Positions 54,494-64,000 of a stretch of 64,000 nt of DNA are shown piece by piece. Below the pieces are notes generated by a model. The model worked only from the letters and a program-made list of their open reading frames with translations, ran no database searches and had not been told where the DNA came from. A program made the translations under genes and the position numbers. This DNA is from Bacillus methanolicus PB1 (GTDB lineage Bacteria; Bacillota; Bacilli; Bacillales; Cytobacillaceae), in contig NZ_AFEU01000003.1 in NCBI RefSeq assembly GCF_000262755.1, positions 1,261,948 through 1,325,947 on the forward strand, given 5' to 3'. The stretch's first letter is position 1. Every line of letters starts with the position of its first letter.

Positions 54494-55426
54494 ATGCAAT
54501 CACAAATGCAGTCAAGTTCTTCACCAACAATTGAAAAACATAACTGGAGAATTTGGTGGCACTTAACGCGCCCGCATACATTAACCGCTGGTTTTGTTCC
54601 TGTTTTACTTGGAACGGCGCTGGCTTTTCAAATAACCGACATCCACTTTGGCTTGTTTTTTGCAATGCTTTTGGCAAGCCTTTTGATCCAGACAGCAACA
54701 AATATGTTTAATGAGTATTACGATTTTAAGAGGGGCCTGGATAACGAGCAATCCGTTGGAATTGGAGGAGCCATAGTCCGTCATGGAATCCATCCGGGCA
54801 CCGTAATGGCCATTGCTTTAGGGCTTTATGGAATCTCATTGCTTATAGGTGTCTATATATGCATGAACAGCAGCTGGTGGCTTGCTGTGGTCGGCCTTAG
54901 TTGTATGGCTGCCGGCTATTTATATACAGGTGGCCCATTTCCAATCGCTTATACACCGTTTGGAGAAATTGCAGCAGGATTTTTTATGGGGTTATTGATT
55001 ATTTTAATATCCTTTTATATACAAACCGGAACAATTACAGTTACAAGCGTTCTTATAGCCATCCCGATTACTATTCTCGTCGGGGCTATATTGCTTGCTA
55101 ATAATATAAGAGATTTGGATGGCGATAAAGAATTCGGCCGTAAAACACTTGCTATTTTACTTGGACGGAAAAAAGCCATTTACCTGCTCGCAGGAATGTT
55201 CATTTTTTCCTACGGATGGGTTTTGGGACTAATTTTTACCGGGAAAGCTTCAATATGGACAATTATTGTCATTTTAAGTGCACCTAAAGCGATAAAGGCG
55301 ACAAAAGGGTTTATTGGAAAAACAGCTCCAGTCCAGATGATGCCGGCCATGAAGGCGACTGCACAAACAAATACAATCTTCGGGCTTTTATTATCCATCG
55401 GCTTATTCTTAGGCTATATTCTTTAA
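54494..55426 (+). CDS. menA: 1,4-dihydroxy-2-naphthoate polyprenyltransferase MenA
   Basis: A 310-residue UbiA-family membrane enzyme with about eight to nine transmembrane helices. It attaches the prenyl chain to DHNA. The two Asp-rich motifs are NMFNEYYDFKRGLD near residue 70 and NNIRDLDGDKEFGRK near 205. GGGAG is 10 nt from the ATG. It is divergent from the men operon, completing the late pathway in one locus. Confidence 0.93.
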   Translation: MQSQMQSSSSPTIEKHNWRIWWHLTRPHTLTAGFVPVLLGTALAFQITDIHFGLFFAMLLASLLIQTATNMFNEYYDFKRGLDNEQSVGIGGAIVRHGIHPGTVMAIALGLYGISLLIGVYICMNSSWWLAVVGLSCMAAGYLYTGGPFPIAYTPFGEIAAGFFMGLLIILISFYIQTGTITVTSVLIAIPITILVGAILLANNIRDLDGDKEFGRKTLAILLGRKKAIYLLAGMFIFSYGWVLGLIFTGKASIWTIIVILSAPKAIKATKGFIGKTAPVQMMPAMKATAQTNTIFGLLLSIGLFLGYIL

Positions 55427-55439
55427 AGTGAAACATTAT

Positions 55440-55556
55440 GGGGCTGACTCATAATAGTCTGACTCCCTCCAACATTAACAATATAGAATGGTTTTATTAG
55501 TGATTGTCTATATATAGTATTGGAGGGGTCTGACCATTTGCCTTTGAGTCAGCCCC
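55440..55556. repeat. Diverged palindromic element between menA and glgP
   Basis: Perfect outer arms GGGGCTGACTCA and TGAGTCAGCCCC, inner GTCTGACTCCCTCCAA / TTGGAGGGGTCTGAC. Compared with other copies, GACTCA/TGAGTC replaces GTCTCA/TGAGAC, a matched double change. It lies 13 bp after menA and 25 bp before the glgP end. Confidence 0.8.
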
Positions 55557-55580
55557 GTAATTTATTCTCTCTTAATTTTT

Positions 55581-57992
55581 TTACCGATTTATCATTGGCC
55601 TTATGGCTTTGATTTTCCAAATATCATTTGCATATTGCAAAATCGTTCGATCACTTGAAAAATAACCTGAATTCGCGATGTTTATCAAACTCATCTCCAG
55701 CCATTTATCTTGATCTTCAAAGGCCTTGCCTGCCTTCTTTTGAATATCTACATACGAGGCAAAGTCCCGAAGTACAAAATACTGGTCATTTTCCATGATC
55801 AATGAATCATATATTACTTCAAATTCCCCTTCGGCATCCGGGAAAAATCCGTTCACTAAGGAATCAAGCACTTGATGGATTCGATAATCGTGGTGATAGT
55901 AGTCTCTAGAATTGTAGCCTCCATGCTGGTAATAATGAAGAACTTCATCGGCCGTCAATCCAAAGATAAAAATGTTTTCCTCTCCCACTTTTTCCATAAT
56001 CTCAACGTTTGCGCCATCTAAAGTTCCAACTGTAATCGCTCCGTTCATCATAAACTTCATGTTGCCCGTTCCCGAAGCTTCTTTGCTTGCCGTAGAAATT
56101 TGCTCGCTAATATCAGCGGCAGGAAAGATCTCTTCTGCAAGCGATACACGATAATTCTCAAGGAAAATGACTTTTAACTGATCCTTTACATCAGGATCGG
56201 TGTTAATTTTATCGGCAGCTGAATTAATAAGCTTTATAATCTTTTTGGCATAATAATACCCCGGTGACGCTTTTGCACCAAAAATGAACGTCCTCGGGAA
56301 CATACTGAAACTTGAATCTTCTTTTATCCGGTTGTATAAATGCATAATATGAAGAATGTTCAAAAGCTGGCGCTTGTAAGCATGCAGTCTTTTTACATGG
56401 ACATCAAAAATCGAACTTGGATCGACAATAACACCTGTCTTCTCCTTTATTTTTGCTGCCAAATTGTTTTTGTTCTCTTTTTTTATCTCAGAAAGCTTTT
56501 TCAAAAACGCCCGATCATTGCGGTACTCTATTAGTCTTTCCAATTGGTTCGGTGATTCGATCCACGATGTACCGATCGTTTCCGTAATGAGTTTTGACAG
56601 GCCAGGATTTGACTTTAACAACCACCTTCTGTGGGAGATTCCGTTTGTTTTGTTACTAAATTTATCGGGATAGACCTCATAAAAAAGGTTCATTTCTCTT
56701 TTTTTAAGAATATCCGTATGAAGTCTGGCGACACCATTTACACTGTAACAGCCGGCAAGTGCTAAATGGGCCATTCTTACTTCACCATGAGCTACAACAG
56801 CCATCTTTTCTATTCTTTCCCAGTCACCAGGATAGCGGTTCCAAAGTTCCTTGCAAAAACGTTCATTTATCTCATTAACAATCATAAAAATGCGCGGAAG
56901 CAATGGCTGAAAAATACGAATCGGCCACTTTTCAAGCGCTTCTGATAAAGTTGTATGGTTCGTATATGAAATTGTATTTTTCGTTATGTTCCATGCTTCG
57001 TCCCAGCCCATTTTTTCCTCATCAAGCAAAATTCTCATCAATTCAGGAATGGCAAGGACCGGGTGGGTATCGTTAATATGAATGCTGACATGGTTATGGA
57101 AATCCAGCAAACTATTATGCTCGGAAAGGTAGGAACGAATGATTGATTGAATACTGGCAGAAACTAGAAAATATTGCTGTTTTAAGCGAAGAATTTTTCC
57201 TTCATCATGAGTATCATCAGGATACAAAAACTCAGAAATAGACTCTGTCTCCCGTTTATATTTTAAAACATCTTTATTTACCGGATACGGCGAAGGCTGC
57301 GCACTCCACAATCTTAAAGTATTAACAGTCTTCGTCTTATAGCCGACTATCGGCAAATCGTACGGTACAGCCGTAACTTTTTCTGCATTGATATGGCGGT
57401 AATGTAAATATCCATCTTCTGAAACAGTCTCAACTTTGCCCCAAAACGGAACTTCAATTGCTAAATCGGCTCTCCGCACTTCCCAAACATTCCCATGCCG
57501 AAGCCAATGCTCGGGGAGTTCCACCTGATATCCATCAACGATTTTTTGCTCAAATAGGCCATGTTTATAACGAATTCCAAATCCATGTCCGGGAAGATTT
57601 AAAGTCGCAAGCGAATCGAGAAAGCAAGCTGCTAGTCTGCCCAGCCCGCCGTTTCCAAGGCCGGCATCTGCCTCGGCCTCTTCCACTTCAGCCAAATCAA
57701 TTCCAAGCTCTTTTAAACCTTCATAAACGATATTCTCAATTCCAAGGTTTATTAAATTATTCCGTAGCAATCGCCCTAATAAAAACTCTATTGATAAGTA
57801 ATAAACTTGCTTCTTACCGGAAGAACGGTATTTTTCATTTGTTTTTATCCAATCTGAGCTGATATATTCACGAATCATGTTGCCGAGTGTCTGAAAGTGC
57901 TCCCGTCTCGTACTATCCTGAAAGCTTTTGCCAAACATCATCTCAAGCCTCTGTAAAAAAACTTTTTTAAATTCTTCCTTATTAGTAAACAT
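55581..57992 (-). CDS. glgP: Glycogen phosphorylase GlgP
   Basis: An 803-residue PLP-dependent GT35 enzyme releasing glucose-1-phosphate from glycogen. The PLP lysine motif is [20 protein letters not shown] near residue 635, and [13 protein letters not shown] lies near 115. The ATG at 57992 has AAGGAG 8 nt upstream; the GTG three codons earlier overlaps that site. It overlaps the end of glgA by 11 bp and closes the glgBCDAP operon. Confidence 0.95.
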   Translation of the reverse strand: MFTNKEEFKKVFLQRLEMMFGKSFQDSTRREHFQTLGNMIREYISSDWIKTNEKYRSSGKKQVYYLSIEFLLGRLLRNNLINLGIENIVYEGLKELGIDLAEVEEAEADAGLGNGGLGRLAACFLDSLATLNLPGHGFGIRYKHGLFEQKIVDGYQVELPEHWLRHGNVWEVRRADLAIEVPFWGKVETVSEDGYLHYRHINAEKVTAVPYDLPIVGYKTKTVNTLRLWSAQPSPYPVNKDVLKYKRETESISEFLYPDDTHDEGKILRLKQQYFLVSASIQSIIRSYLSEHNSLLDFHNHVSIHINDTHPVLAIPELMRILLDEEKMGWDEAWNITKNTISYTNHTTLSEALEKWPIRIFQPLLPRIFMIVNEINERFCKELWNRYPGDWERIEKMAVVAHGEVRMAHLALAGCYSVNGVARLHTDILKKREMNLFYEVYPDKFSNKTNGISHRRWLLKSNPGLSKLITETIGTSWIESPNQLERLIEYRNDRAFLKKLSEIKKENKNNLAAKIKEKTGVIVDPSSIFDVHVKRLHAYKRQLLNILHIMHLYNRIKEDSSFSMFPRTFIFGAKASPGYYYAKKIIKLINSAADKINTDPDVKDQLKVIFLENYRVSLAEEIFPAADISEQISTASKEASGTGNMKFMMNGAITVGTLDGANVEIMEKVGEENIFIFGLTADEVLHYYQHGGYNSRDYYHHDYRIHQVLDSLVNGFFPDAEGEFEVIYDSLIMENDQYFVLRDFASYVDIQKKAGKAFEDQDKWLEMSLINIANSGYFSSDRTILQYANDIWKIKAIRPMINR

Positions 57993-59433
57993 GGCTTTCA
58001 CTCCTTGAGATCAGTTCAGCATAGAGGCTGTTATATTTAAAAGCGGATTGCGCCCAGCTGTAATCTAACCCCATAGCTCTCTGGACAAGCTTCTTCCAAA
58101 TGTTTTCATCTTGATAAAACTGTAGCGCCCTCTTGATCGTATACAGCATATCGTGTGCATTAAAATTGGAAAAAGAAAAACCATTCCCTTCACCGTTATC
58201 ATCCCGATAGGACATGACCGTATCATTTAATCCTCCGGTTTCTCGTACAATTGGAATCGATCCATATTTCATGGCGATCAGCTGTCCCAGACCGCACGGT
58301 TCAAATTTCGATGGCATTAAAAACAAATCGGAGCCTGCATATATTTGGTGAGCAAGTTCTTCATTAAAACCGATGTGCACTTTGAATTTTTCCGGGTAAT
58401 GATAAGCCATTTCTCGGAAAAAGTTTTCAAACTCATCCTCACCCGTTCCAAGGACGATCATCTGAAGATTTTCCGCCATTAATTCATGAAAAACACATTT
58501 AACGAGATCTAATCCTTTTTGCTTAGTCAGCCTTGTTATCATCGCGATAATAGGCGTATTCACATCCTTTCTTAACCCAAATAAATCTTGAATATGTTTC
58601 TTATTTTCCGATTTCCTGCTTATATCATTTTTATGATATCGGGCAAAAATGAAAGGATCCTTTTCAGGATTATAATACCGCTCATCAATTCCATTCAAAA
58701 TTCCTTGCAAATCTTCTTTGCGCTTTCTTAATAGGCCGTCTAACCTTTCACCAAAGTACGGAGTCTGAATTTCCTGCATATACGTCGGACTTACCGTAGT
58801 AATTTTATCAGAAGCAACAAGTGCACCTTTCATGAAATTGACGTTTCCGTAAAACTCGAGTTGATCACTGTTAAAGTATTTTTCGTTTAAATTAAGCAAA
58901 TCTCCAAGAATTTCTTTCGGAAAAATACCCTGGAACTGTAAATTATGAATTGTAAACACCGTCTTCATTTGCGAGTATTTTTTTCGATGACAATATTCGG
59001 CCCTAAGCAGAAACGGAATCATTCCCGTATGCCAGTCGTGGCAATGCAATATATCAGGATTGAAATCTATATGGGCCAAACTCTCGAGCACAGCCCTGTT
59101 AAGATACGCAAATCGTTCGCCATCATCGAAAAAGCCATATAAACGCTCCCTGTTAAAATAATATTCGTTATCGACAAAATAAAATGTAGCGCCATCTAAA
59201 ATAAGTTGTTCAATCCCGCAGTACTGGTTCCTCCAGCCAACCTGCACCCTGAATTCAGCAATTTTCCGCAAATAATTTTTCCACTTTTCTGATATTGTTC
59301 CATACTTCGGCAAAATGACGCGGACATCGGTTCCTAGCTTTTTCAATTCCTTCGGCAAAGATCCCGCAACATCGGCAAGCCCTCCCGATTTTACAAAAGG
59401 AACACATTCGGAAACAATAAACAAGACTTTCAC
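57982..59433 (-). CDS. glgA: Glycogen synthase GlgA
   Basis: A 483-residue GT5 enzyme extending alpha-1,4-glucan from ADP-glucose. The ADP-glucose loop KSGGLADV is at residues 15-22, and the C-terminal signature with catalytic glutamate reads [12 protein letters not shown] near 380. The start is GTG at 59433, overlapping the glgD stop by 4 bp. It overlaps glgP downstream. Confidence 0.95.
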   Translation of the reverse strand: MKVLFIVSECVPFVKSGGLADVAGSLPKELKKLGTDVRVILPKYGTISEKWKNYLRKIAEFRVQVGWRNQYCGIEQLILDGATFYFVDNEYYFNRERLYGFFDDGERFAYLNRAVLESLAHIDFNPDILHCHDWHTGMIPFLLRAEYCHRKKYSQMKTVFTIHNLQFQGIFPKEILGDLLNLNEKYFNSDQLEFYGNVNFMKGALVASDKITTVSPTYMQEIQTPYFGERLDGLLRKRKEDLQGILNGIDERYYNPEKDPFIFARYHKNDISRKSENKKHIQDLFGLRKDVNTPIIAMITRLTKQKGLDLVKCVFHELMAENLQMIVLGTGEDEFENFFREMAYHYPEKFKVHIGFNEELAHQIYAGSDLFLMPSKFEPCGLGQLIAMKYGSIPIVRETGGLNDTVMSYRDDNGEGNGFSFSNFNAHDMLYTIKRALQFYQDENIWKKLVQRAMGLDYSWAQSAFKYNSLYAELISRSESHVY

Positions 59434-60458
59434 GAGTTCATCAACACCCCTTGTACAGTACCTTTGCGAATTATATATGGTGATGAAGCATTAGCCGCCT
59501 TAACAGTTCCGTCTTCCACCTTGACATCTTTGTCTAAGATAACCGAATCTAACACACAATTATCGCCAATCTGGCATTTTTGCATTATAATACTATTTTT
59601 TATGACTGAGTTTTTTCCAATTTTAACGCCTCTGAAAATAATACTGTTTTCTATATTGCCCTCTATTAAGCAACCGTTTGCGATCATAGAGTTCTTTACG
59701 ATTGTTCCCTTAAAATACCTTGTCGGGGGTTCATCTTTCACTTTAGTATAAATTGGACGTCCTTTGTGAAATAGCTGTTTCCAAATTGAAGGTTCGAGAA
59801 TGCTCATACTGGCTGAATAATACTTTTCTATTGAATCAATCATTACGGCAAAACCTTTATATTCATAGCTGCAAATCTTATAAGAATGATGTATGTCCGA
59901 TACGACATCTTTCATGCATGTATATCCCGTTTCCTCATAGGATTCAATTAAATCGATGAGCAGTGGTGTTTTTACTAGGTACATTTCAAGCGACTTTCCT
60001 TCATGGAAAATCTCCGTAATATCGCATCCGCTGTTTATATGCCACTCTAAAACAGGGAGAAAATCCATATTAAATACTGTAAAGCAATTTGCTATCAGCG
60101 CATATTCCTGCCTGCTGCGGTAAAAATAATCAATGTTTGCTGCAAAATGATAAAAAGACCCGATTTCGTTTCCTGATCCATCCAAAGTCGGGGAAGGGAA
60201 AAAGAACAATCCGTCCCGCTTTCGATTTAAGTCCCAGTTCTTCCCTGATCCCAAATGGTCCATTAACGACCTATACTGAAATTTAGGAAAAATCGCGACA
60301 CTTTCTATTTCAGAATTCACCATGTTCGACAAGACAAAGTCGATAAGGCGGTAACGGCCGGCAATCGGGACCGCTGCAACCGACCGATGAACAATTAATT
60401 CTTCTAATTGATCGTAATAAGTTGTTGCATCAATAATACCGAGTAGTCTTTTTTTCAA
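59430..60458 (-). CDS. glgD: Glucose-1-phosphate adenylyltransferase subunit GlgD
   Basis: A 342-residue relative of GlgC that has lost parts of the catalytic set (the N-terminal GGxGxRL loop is absent) and is thought to act as regulatory partner of GlgC in Bacillus. A nucleotidyltransferase-like domain is followed by a left-handed beta-helix with hexapeptides ([20 protein letters not shown]). The start is TTG at 60458 after GGGAGGG. It overlaps glgA by 4 bp and follows glgC by 29 bp. Confidence 0.9.
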   Translation of the reverse strand: MKKRLLGIIDATTYYDQLEELIVHRSVAAVPIAGRYRLIDFVLSNMVNSEIESVAIFPKFQYRSLMDHLGSGKNWDLNRKRDGLFFFPSPTLDGSGNEIGSFYHFAANIDYFYRSRQEYALIANCFTVFNMDFLPVLEWHINSGCDITEIFHEGKSLEMYLVKTPLLIDLIESYEETGYTCMKDVVSDIHHSYKICSYEYKGFAVMIDSIEKYYSASMSILEPSIWKQLFHKGRPIYTKVKDEPPTRYFKGTIVKNSMIANGCLIEGNIENSIIFRGVKIGKNSVIKNSIIMQKCQIGDNCVLDSVILDKDVKVEDGTVKAANASSPYIIRKGTVQGVLMNS

Positions 60459-60487
60459 ATGGAAGTCCCTCCCGATTTTGTTTTGAC

Positions 60488-61633
60488 TTACGAATAAATT
60501 CCTTTTAAGAGCTCATCTGTTACAAGAACTATTTCATCGCTTCTATCATTCGGGCGAATAACCATTCCATCCGGCACTCGAATATTTGAAGGTACAATCG
60601 CTTTTTCAATAAAGGTATTTTTACCAATAACTGCATCTGGCATGACAACAGATTCCCGAACGACGGCTCCCTTTTTAACCGTTACACCCTGGAATACAAC
60701 TGACCTTTCAACTTCTCCTTCAATGGTGCAGCCTTCGTTTATAAGTGATTCAGTTACTTCTGCTTCGGGAGAAATATATTGCGGCGGTTGATTCGGGTTG
60801 ATCGAATAGATGGACCACGAGTAATCGAATAAATTAAGTTCGCATTTTTCATCGAGCAAATCCATATTGGCTTCCCAAAGGCTCTTAACTGTACCGACAT
60901 CCTTCCAATAGCCCTTAAACGGATAAGCGTACAGCATCTTTTTTTCTTCAAGCAATAAAGGAATCACATCTTTACCGAAATCGTGTGTAGACTCCGGATT
61001 GCGGTTATCCATTTCCAAATATTCTTTTAAAATATTCCAATTAAAAATGTAAATTCCCATCGATGCTAAATTATTTTTTGGCTTTTGAGGCTTTTCTTCG
61101 AACTCTATGATTCTCATATCTTCACTAGTATTCATTATGCCAAATCGGCTGGCTTCGGCCCAGGGAACCTCGATAACTGAAATCGAAACGTCTGCCCCTT
61201 TTTCGATATGGTATTCAAGCATTAATTCGTAATTCATTTTATAAATGTGATCGCCAGAAAGAATAAGAACGTATTCAGGTTCATATTGCTTTAAATAATT
61301 CAAATTTTGATAGACAGCGCTTGCAGTTCCTGTATACCACTTCACCTCCGATGATTCACTGTAAGGGGGCAATATCGTAACCCCTCCGTTTCTCCTGTCC
61401 AAGTCCCATGCGCTTCCAATGCCAATATAGGAATTTAACACAAGAGGCTGATATTGAGTTAGTACACCAACAGTATCAATCCCAGAATTTGTACAATTAC
61501 TGAGTGTAAAATCAATGATCCTGTATTTTCCCCCGAACGGAACAGCTGGTTTTGCAAGGTTTTTTGTCAGTGCACTAAGCCTGCTCCCTTTCCCTCCTGC
61601 CAATAGCATGGCTACGCACTTCTTTTTTACCAT
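60488..61633 (-). CDS. glgC: Glucose-1-phosphate adenylyltransferase GlgC
   Basis: A 381-residue enzyme making ADP-glucose, the committed step of glycogen synthesis. The nucleotide loop [14 protein letters not shown] is at residues 10-23, [15 protein letters not shown] follows, and the SGDHIYKM catalytic segment is near 125. The beta-helix domain covers the C-terminus. The ATG at 61633 follows GGGGAGG; the longer frame upstream is inside glgB. It overlaps glgB by 59 bp. Confidence 0.95.
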   Translation of the reverse strand: MVKKKCVAMLLAGGKGSRLSALTKNLAKPAVPFGGKYRIIDFTLSNCTNSGIDTVGVLTQYQPLVLNSYIGIGSAWDLDRRNGGVTILPPYSESSEVKWYTGTASAVYQNLNYLKQYEPEYVLILSGDHIYKMNYELMLEYHIEKGADVSISVIEVPWAEASRFGIMNTSEDMRIIEFEEKPQKPKNNLASMGIYIFNWNILKEYLEMDNRNPESTHDFGKDVIPLLLEEKKMLYAYPFKGYWKDVGTVKSLWEANMDLLDEKCELNLFDYSWSIYSINPNQPPQYISPEAEVTESLINEGCTIEGEVERSVVFQGVTVKKGAVVRESVVMPDAVIGKNTFIEKAIVPSNIRVPDGMVIRPNDRSDEIVLVTDELLKGIYS

Positions 61634-63521
61634 TTCGGTTCCTCCCCTTTCGTTGTTTAACTGGGCGCAATATTGAAATCCCAAATGGCGGGATCGTCAT
61701 TTCCAATGTATATGGCTTGCCATGAAACTCTTCCTTCACTGCTTCTAACACCTTTTTGTTGACGCATCCTGAACCGCCAAAGGTATCCATGTCACTATTA
61801 AGTATTTCCTTGTATTTTCCTTCCTTTGGTACACCTATTTTGTAATTGTGGTAGGTTTGATACGTAAAATTACACACAATCACGAGGAACTCTTCTGAAT
61901 TTTTTCCCCTTCGAATAAACGAAAAAATTGATTGCTGATAATTGTTTACATCAATCCACTCAAACCCCTCGCTCATGTGATCAAGTTGATATAGGGGCTT
62001 AGAGCGTTTATAAATCTGAAGAAGCTCTTTAACATAAGTATTCATTTTCTTATGCATGTCATAATCTAGCAGATTCCAATCTAGCTGTTCTTTGTCTTTC
62101 CATTCGGAAAACTGGCCGAGTTCAGTACCCATAAACAAAAGCTTTTTTCCCGGATGGCAAACCATGTACCCCAACAACAAACGCAGTTGAGCAAATTTCT
62201 GCCAGTAATCCCCCGGCATTTTATCCAGCAAAGATTTTTTTCCGTGGACAACTTCATCATGGGAAAAAGGCAATATAAAGTTTTCTGAAAAAGCATAAAG
62301 AAGTGAAAAGGTTACTTTATTGTGTTTAGAAGACCTTAAATCAGAATGAGTCTCCATGTATTCCAATATGTCATTCATCCAGCCCATATTCCATTTGTAG
62401 TTAAATCCAAGGCCGCCGTAATGAACGGGAGCCGTCACCTGCGGCCAATCTGTAGAATCCTCTGCAATCATAAGAATAGTTGGATCGTGTTGAAAAATCA
62501 CTTTATTTAATTTTTTTAAAAAACCGATTCCATAAGGATTAGCATGTCTTCCTTCTGAATTCGGCCAATAAATGATATTTGCCACAGCATCAACTCGAAA
62601 ACCGTCAATATGAAAATAATCGATCCAAAACAAAGCATTCGAAATAAGAAAACTTTGAACTTCCGTCTTCCCGAGATCAAAATTTGCAGTACCCCAGACC
62701 GGATTTTCACGGTCATGACTATTCTGATATTCATACAGATAGGTTCCATCAAACTGATAAAGCCCATGGCTGTCTTTGCAAAAATGGCCAGGCACCCAAT
62801 CAAGAATAACCCCAATGTCATTTTGATGGCACTGATCAACGAAATACATGAAATCATGGGGAGTTCCATATCTGCTTGTTACCGAGAAATACCCCGTTCC
62901 TTGATAGCCCCAAGAATCGTCGAGGGGGTGCTCGACAAGAGGGAGCAATTCTATATGCGAATATCCATGTTCCCGTACATAAGGGATCAATTCATCAGCC
63001 AATTCTCGGTATGTAAGAAAACTTCCATCTTGTTTCTTTTTCCACGATCCTGCGTGCACCTCATAAATCATAACTGGCTCCGAGTAGACCGGTTTTTTCA
63101 TTTTCTTTAATTTCCAAGGATGATCGTTCCATGTAAATCCTTGAAGGGAATAAACAATCGATGCAGTGTTTGGCCGAAGTTCCGAATAAAAGGCAAATGG
63201 ATCAGACTTTAAAAGTCGTTCTCCCTTTTTCGTGAAAACTTCATATTTATACAGACAACCTTCCAAGTTTTCCTCTACCAAGAGCATCCAAATACCTTCA
63301 TTATTTACTCTATGAAAGGCATACCCTTCTCCATTCCAATTATTAAAATTACCAACTAATCTGATAATTTCGGCATTTGGAGCCCAGATACAAAACCTTG
63401 TCCAAATCTTTTCGTTCACTTTAACAAGGTGTGCCCCAAACAAACGATAGCTTTCAAAAAATGTTCCTTCGTGAAATAAATGGATTTGATAATCTGTAGG
63501 AAAAAACGTATCTAATTTCAT
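61575..63521 (-). CDS. glgB: 1,4-alpha-glucan branching enzyme GlgB
   Basis: A 648-residue GH13 enzyme introducing alpha-1,6 branches. A CBM48-like N-terminal domain (about 35-120) precedes the barrel with DWVPGHFC, nucleophile Asp in GFRVDAVAN, acid Glu in IAEDSTDWP and FSHDEVVHG. The last 27 residues or so (from [14 protein letters not shown]) are read in another frame from the ribosome site and 5' end of glgC, so the protein has a basic tail. GGAG 6 nt from the ATG fixes the start. It is the first gene of glgBCDAP. Confidence 0.95.
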   Translation of the reverse strand: MKLDTFFPTDYQIHLFHEGTFFESYRLFGAHLVKVNEKIWTRFCIWAPNAEIIRLVGNFNNWNGEGYAFHRVNNEGIWMLLVEENLEGCLYKYEVFTKKGERLLKSDPFAFYSELRPNTASIVYSLQGFTWNDHPWKLKKMKKPVYSEPVMIYEVHAGSWKKKQDGSFLTYRELADELIPYVREHGYSHIELLPLVEHPLDDSWGYQGTGYFSVTSRYGTPHDFMYFVDQCHQNDIGVILDWVPGHFCKDSHGLYQFDGTYLYEYQNSHDRENPVWGTANFDLGKTEVQSFLISNALFWIDYFHIDGFRVDAVANIIYWPNSEGRHANPYGIGFLKKLNKVIFQHDPTILMIAEDSTDWPQVTAPVHYGGLGFNYKWNMGWMNDILEYMETHSDLRSSKHNKVTFSLLYAFSENFILPFSHDEVVHGKKSLLDKMPGDYWQKFAQLRLLLGYMVCHPGKKLLFMGTELGQFSEWKDKEQLDWNLLDYDMHKKMNTYVKELLQIYKRSKPLYQLDHMSEGFEWIDVNNYQQSIFSFIRRGKNSEEFLVIVCNFTYQTYHNYKIGVPKEGKYKEILNSDMDTFGGSGCVNKKVLEAVKEEFHGKPYTLEMTIPPFGISILRPVKQRKGRNRNGKKEVRSHAIGRREREQA

Positions 63522-63775
63522 CTATGTCTCCATCCTATCCTAATATCACCTACTTTCCTGTTATATTCGATTAATGAAAAAAAATTCCTTGTAAAACACT
63601 TTTAAATTTTTTGACAATAACTTCATTGTTTTGTTAAAATTCGGCACATCTGCTTCCATCTCGCTATGTTTCGGCATATTTTTTTACAAATCAAGACAAG
63701 ATAAGCTAATAAAATAACACGTAAACTGAAAGGAGAATAATAACTTTTAGGACAAACGAGGAAGATTAAAAATTA

Positions 63776-63943
63776 ATGCAAGAACTTCCTGAAGAAATAA
63801 AACCTTATTTTGAGGCACCAAACGGAAAAATATTTGCGACAGGGGATCAATTTCGCGGTCTTTATACAGGAATATATTCAGAATTTGACTTGGACAACCC
63901 GGGCAGACCTTTCCGAAAAAAAGATGATCTTCTGATTGATTAA
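63776..63943 (+). CDS. Small conserved-looking protein (55 residues)
   Basis: A 55-codon frame, QELPEEIKPYFEAPNGKIFATGDQ... ending FRKKDDLLID, with several Gly, Tyr and Asp turns that look like a small beta-rich domain. I do not recognise the family. GAGGAAG lies 11 nt upstream and a strong terminator follows 23 bp after the stop, which supports a real transcript. It is divergent from glgB. Confidence 0.6.
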   Translation: MQELPEEIKPYFEAPNGKIFATGDQFRGLYTGIYSEFDLDNPGRPFRKKDDLLID

Positions 63944-63966
63944 TAACAAAAATAAACATTAAATGA

Positions 63967-64000
63967 AAAAAAGCTGTTGACACATCGTCAACAGCTTTTT
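63967..64000 (+). terminator. Terminator after the 55-residue gene
   Basis: AAAAAGCTGTTGAC and GTCAACAGCTTTTT form a perfect stem with a short loop and a T-run at the window edge. Confidence 0.85.

Noticed and set aside
54289..54534. 81-codon plus-strand ORF before menA
   Set aside because: It overlaps the menA promoter and start in another frame, with no ribosome site or protein-like composition.

Overview
The window is a chromosomal segment of a spore-forming, endogenous-menaquinone-making member of the Bacillaceae. This is inferred from gene content and order. The block sftA-ytpQ-ytpP-ytoP-ytzB-trmB-ytzH-ytmP-amyX-thpR-ytkP-pepV-ytzE-ytgP-ytfP-leuS-ytqAB-ytpBA-ytoA-asnB-metK-pckA-ytl-ytk-luxS-men closely follows the 'yt' region of Bacillus subtilis, and the window carries cse60 and cotJABC. 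Shine-Dalgarno sites are strong and TTG/GTG starts are common (sftA, ytmP, amyX, metK, menF, glgD and others). The genus cannot be fixed from sequence alone. No rRNA, tRNA, CRISPR array, prophage or intact transposase was seen.

Layout. 1-8.4 kb: the 5' three quarters of the DNA translocase gene sftA, then ytpQ, ytpP, a DUF84 nucleotide phosphatase, the M42 peptidase ytoP, ytzB, trmB, ytzH and ytmP. 8.5-20.8 kb: pullulanase amyX, a YtlQ-like protein, RNA cyclic phosphodiesterase, cysteine synthase, dipeptidase, a DeoR-type regulator, an rRNA pseudouridine synthase, the MurJ-type flippase and a flavoprotein. 21-30 kb: a sporulation protein, gene remnants, leuS under a leucine T-box, the tRNA wobble-modification pair ytqA/ytqB, and ytpB/ytpA. 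30-41.3 kb: a C39-like peptidase, asnB, metK under a SAM riboswitch, pckA, the ytlACD ABC transporter and ytkD. 41.5-47.5 kb: small genes, a broken MFS gene, cotJABC, luxS, yidD, a carbonic anhydrase, and a zinc-binding lipoprotein gene behind two Zur-type boxes. 47.6-55.4 kb: menaquinone genes menFDHBE, with menA divergent. 55.6-63.5 kb: the glycogen operon glgBCDAP.

The protein-coding content is mostly conserved core genome. What is unusual lies between the genes. One family is a large, nested palindrome of about 120 bp. Its full-length copies lie at the 3' ends of ytpQ, metK and pckA, always in the same orientation relative to the gene and followed by a T-run, so they look like dispersed ready-made terminators. 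Several diverged relatives show compensatory arm changes. A second family is a 39-bp tandem repeat with a related palindromic core. A third is a 21-bp-period tandem array found twice, each time in sense orientation downstream of a gene, and each keeping a heptad reading frame open. Some convergent gene pairs overlap or abut at their stop codons, and in three cases a candidate terminator lies inside the opposing gene. Several gene remnants (alpha/beta hydrolase, MFS transporter, a DUF2269-like membrane protein) mark sites of decay.
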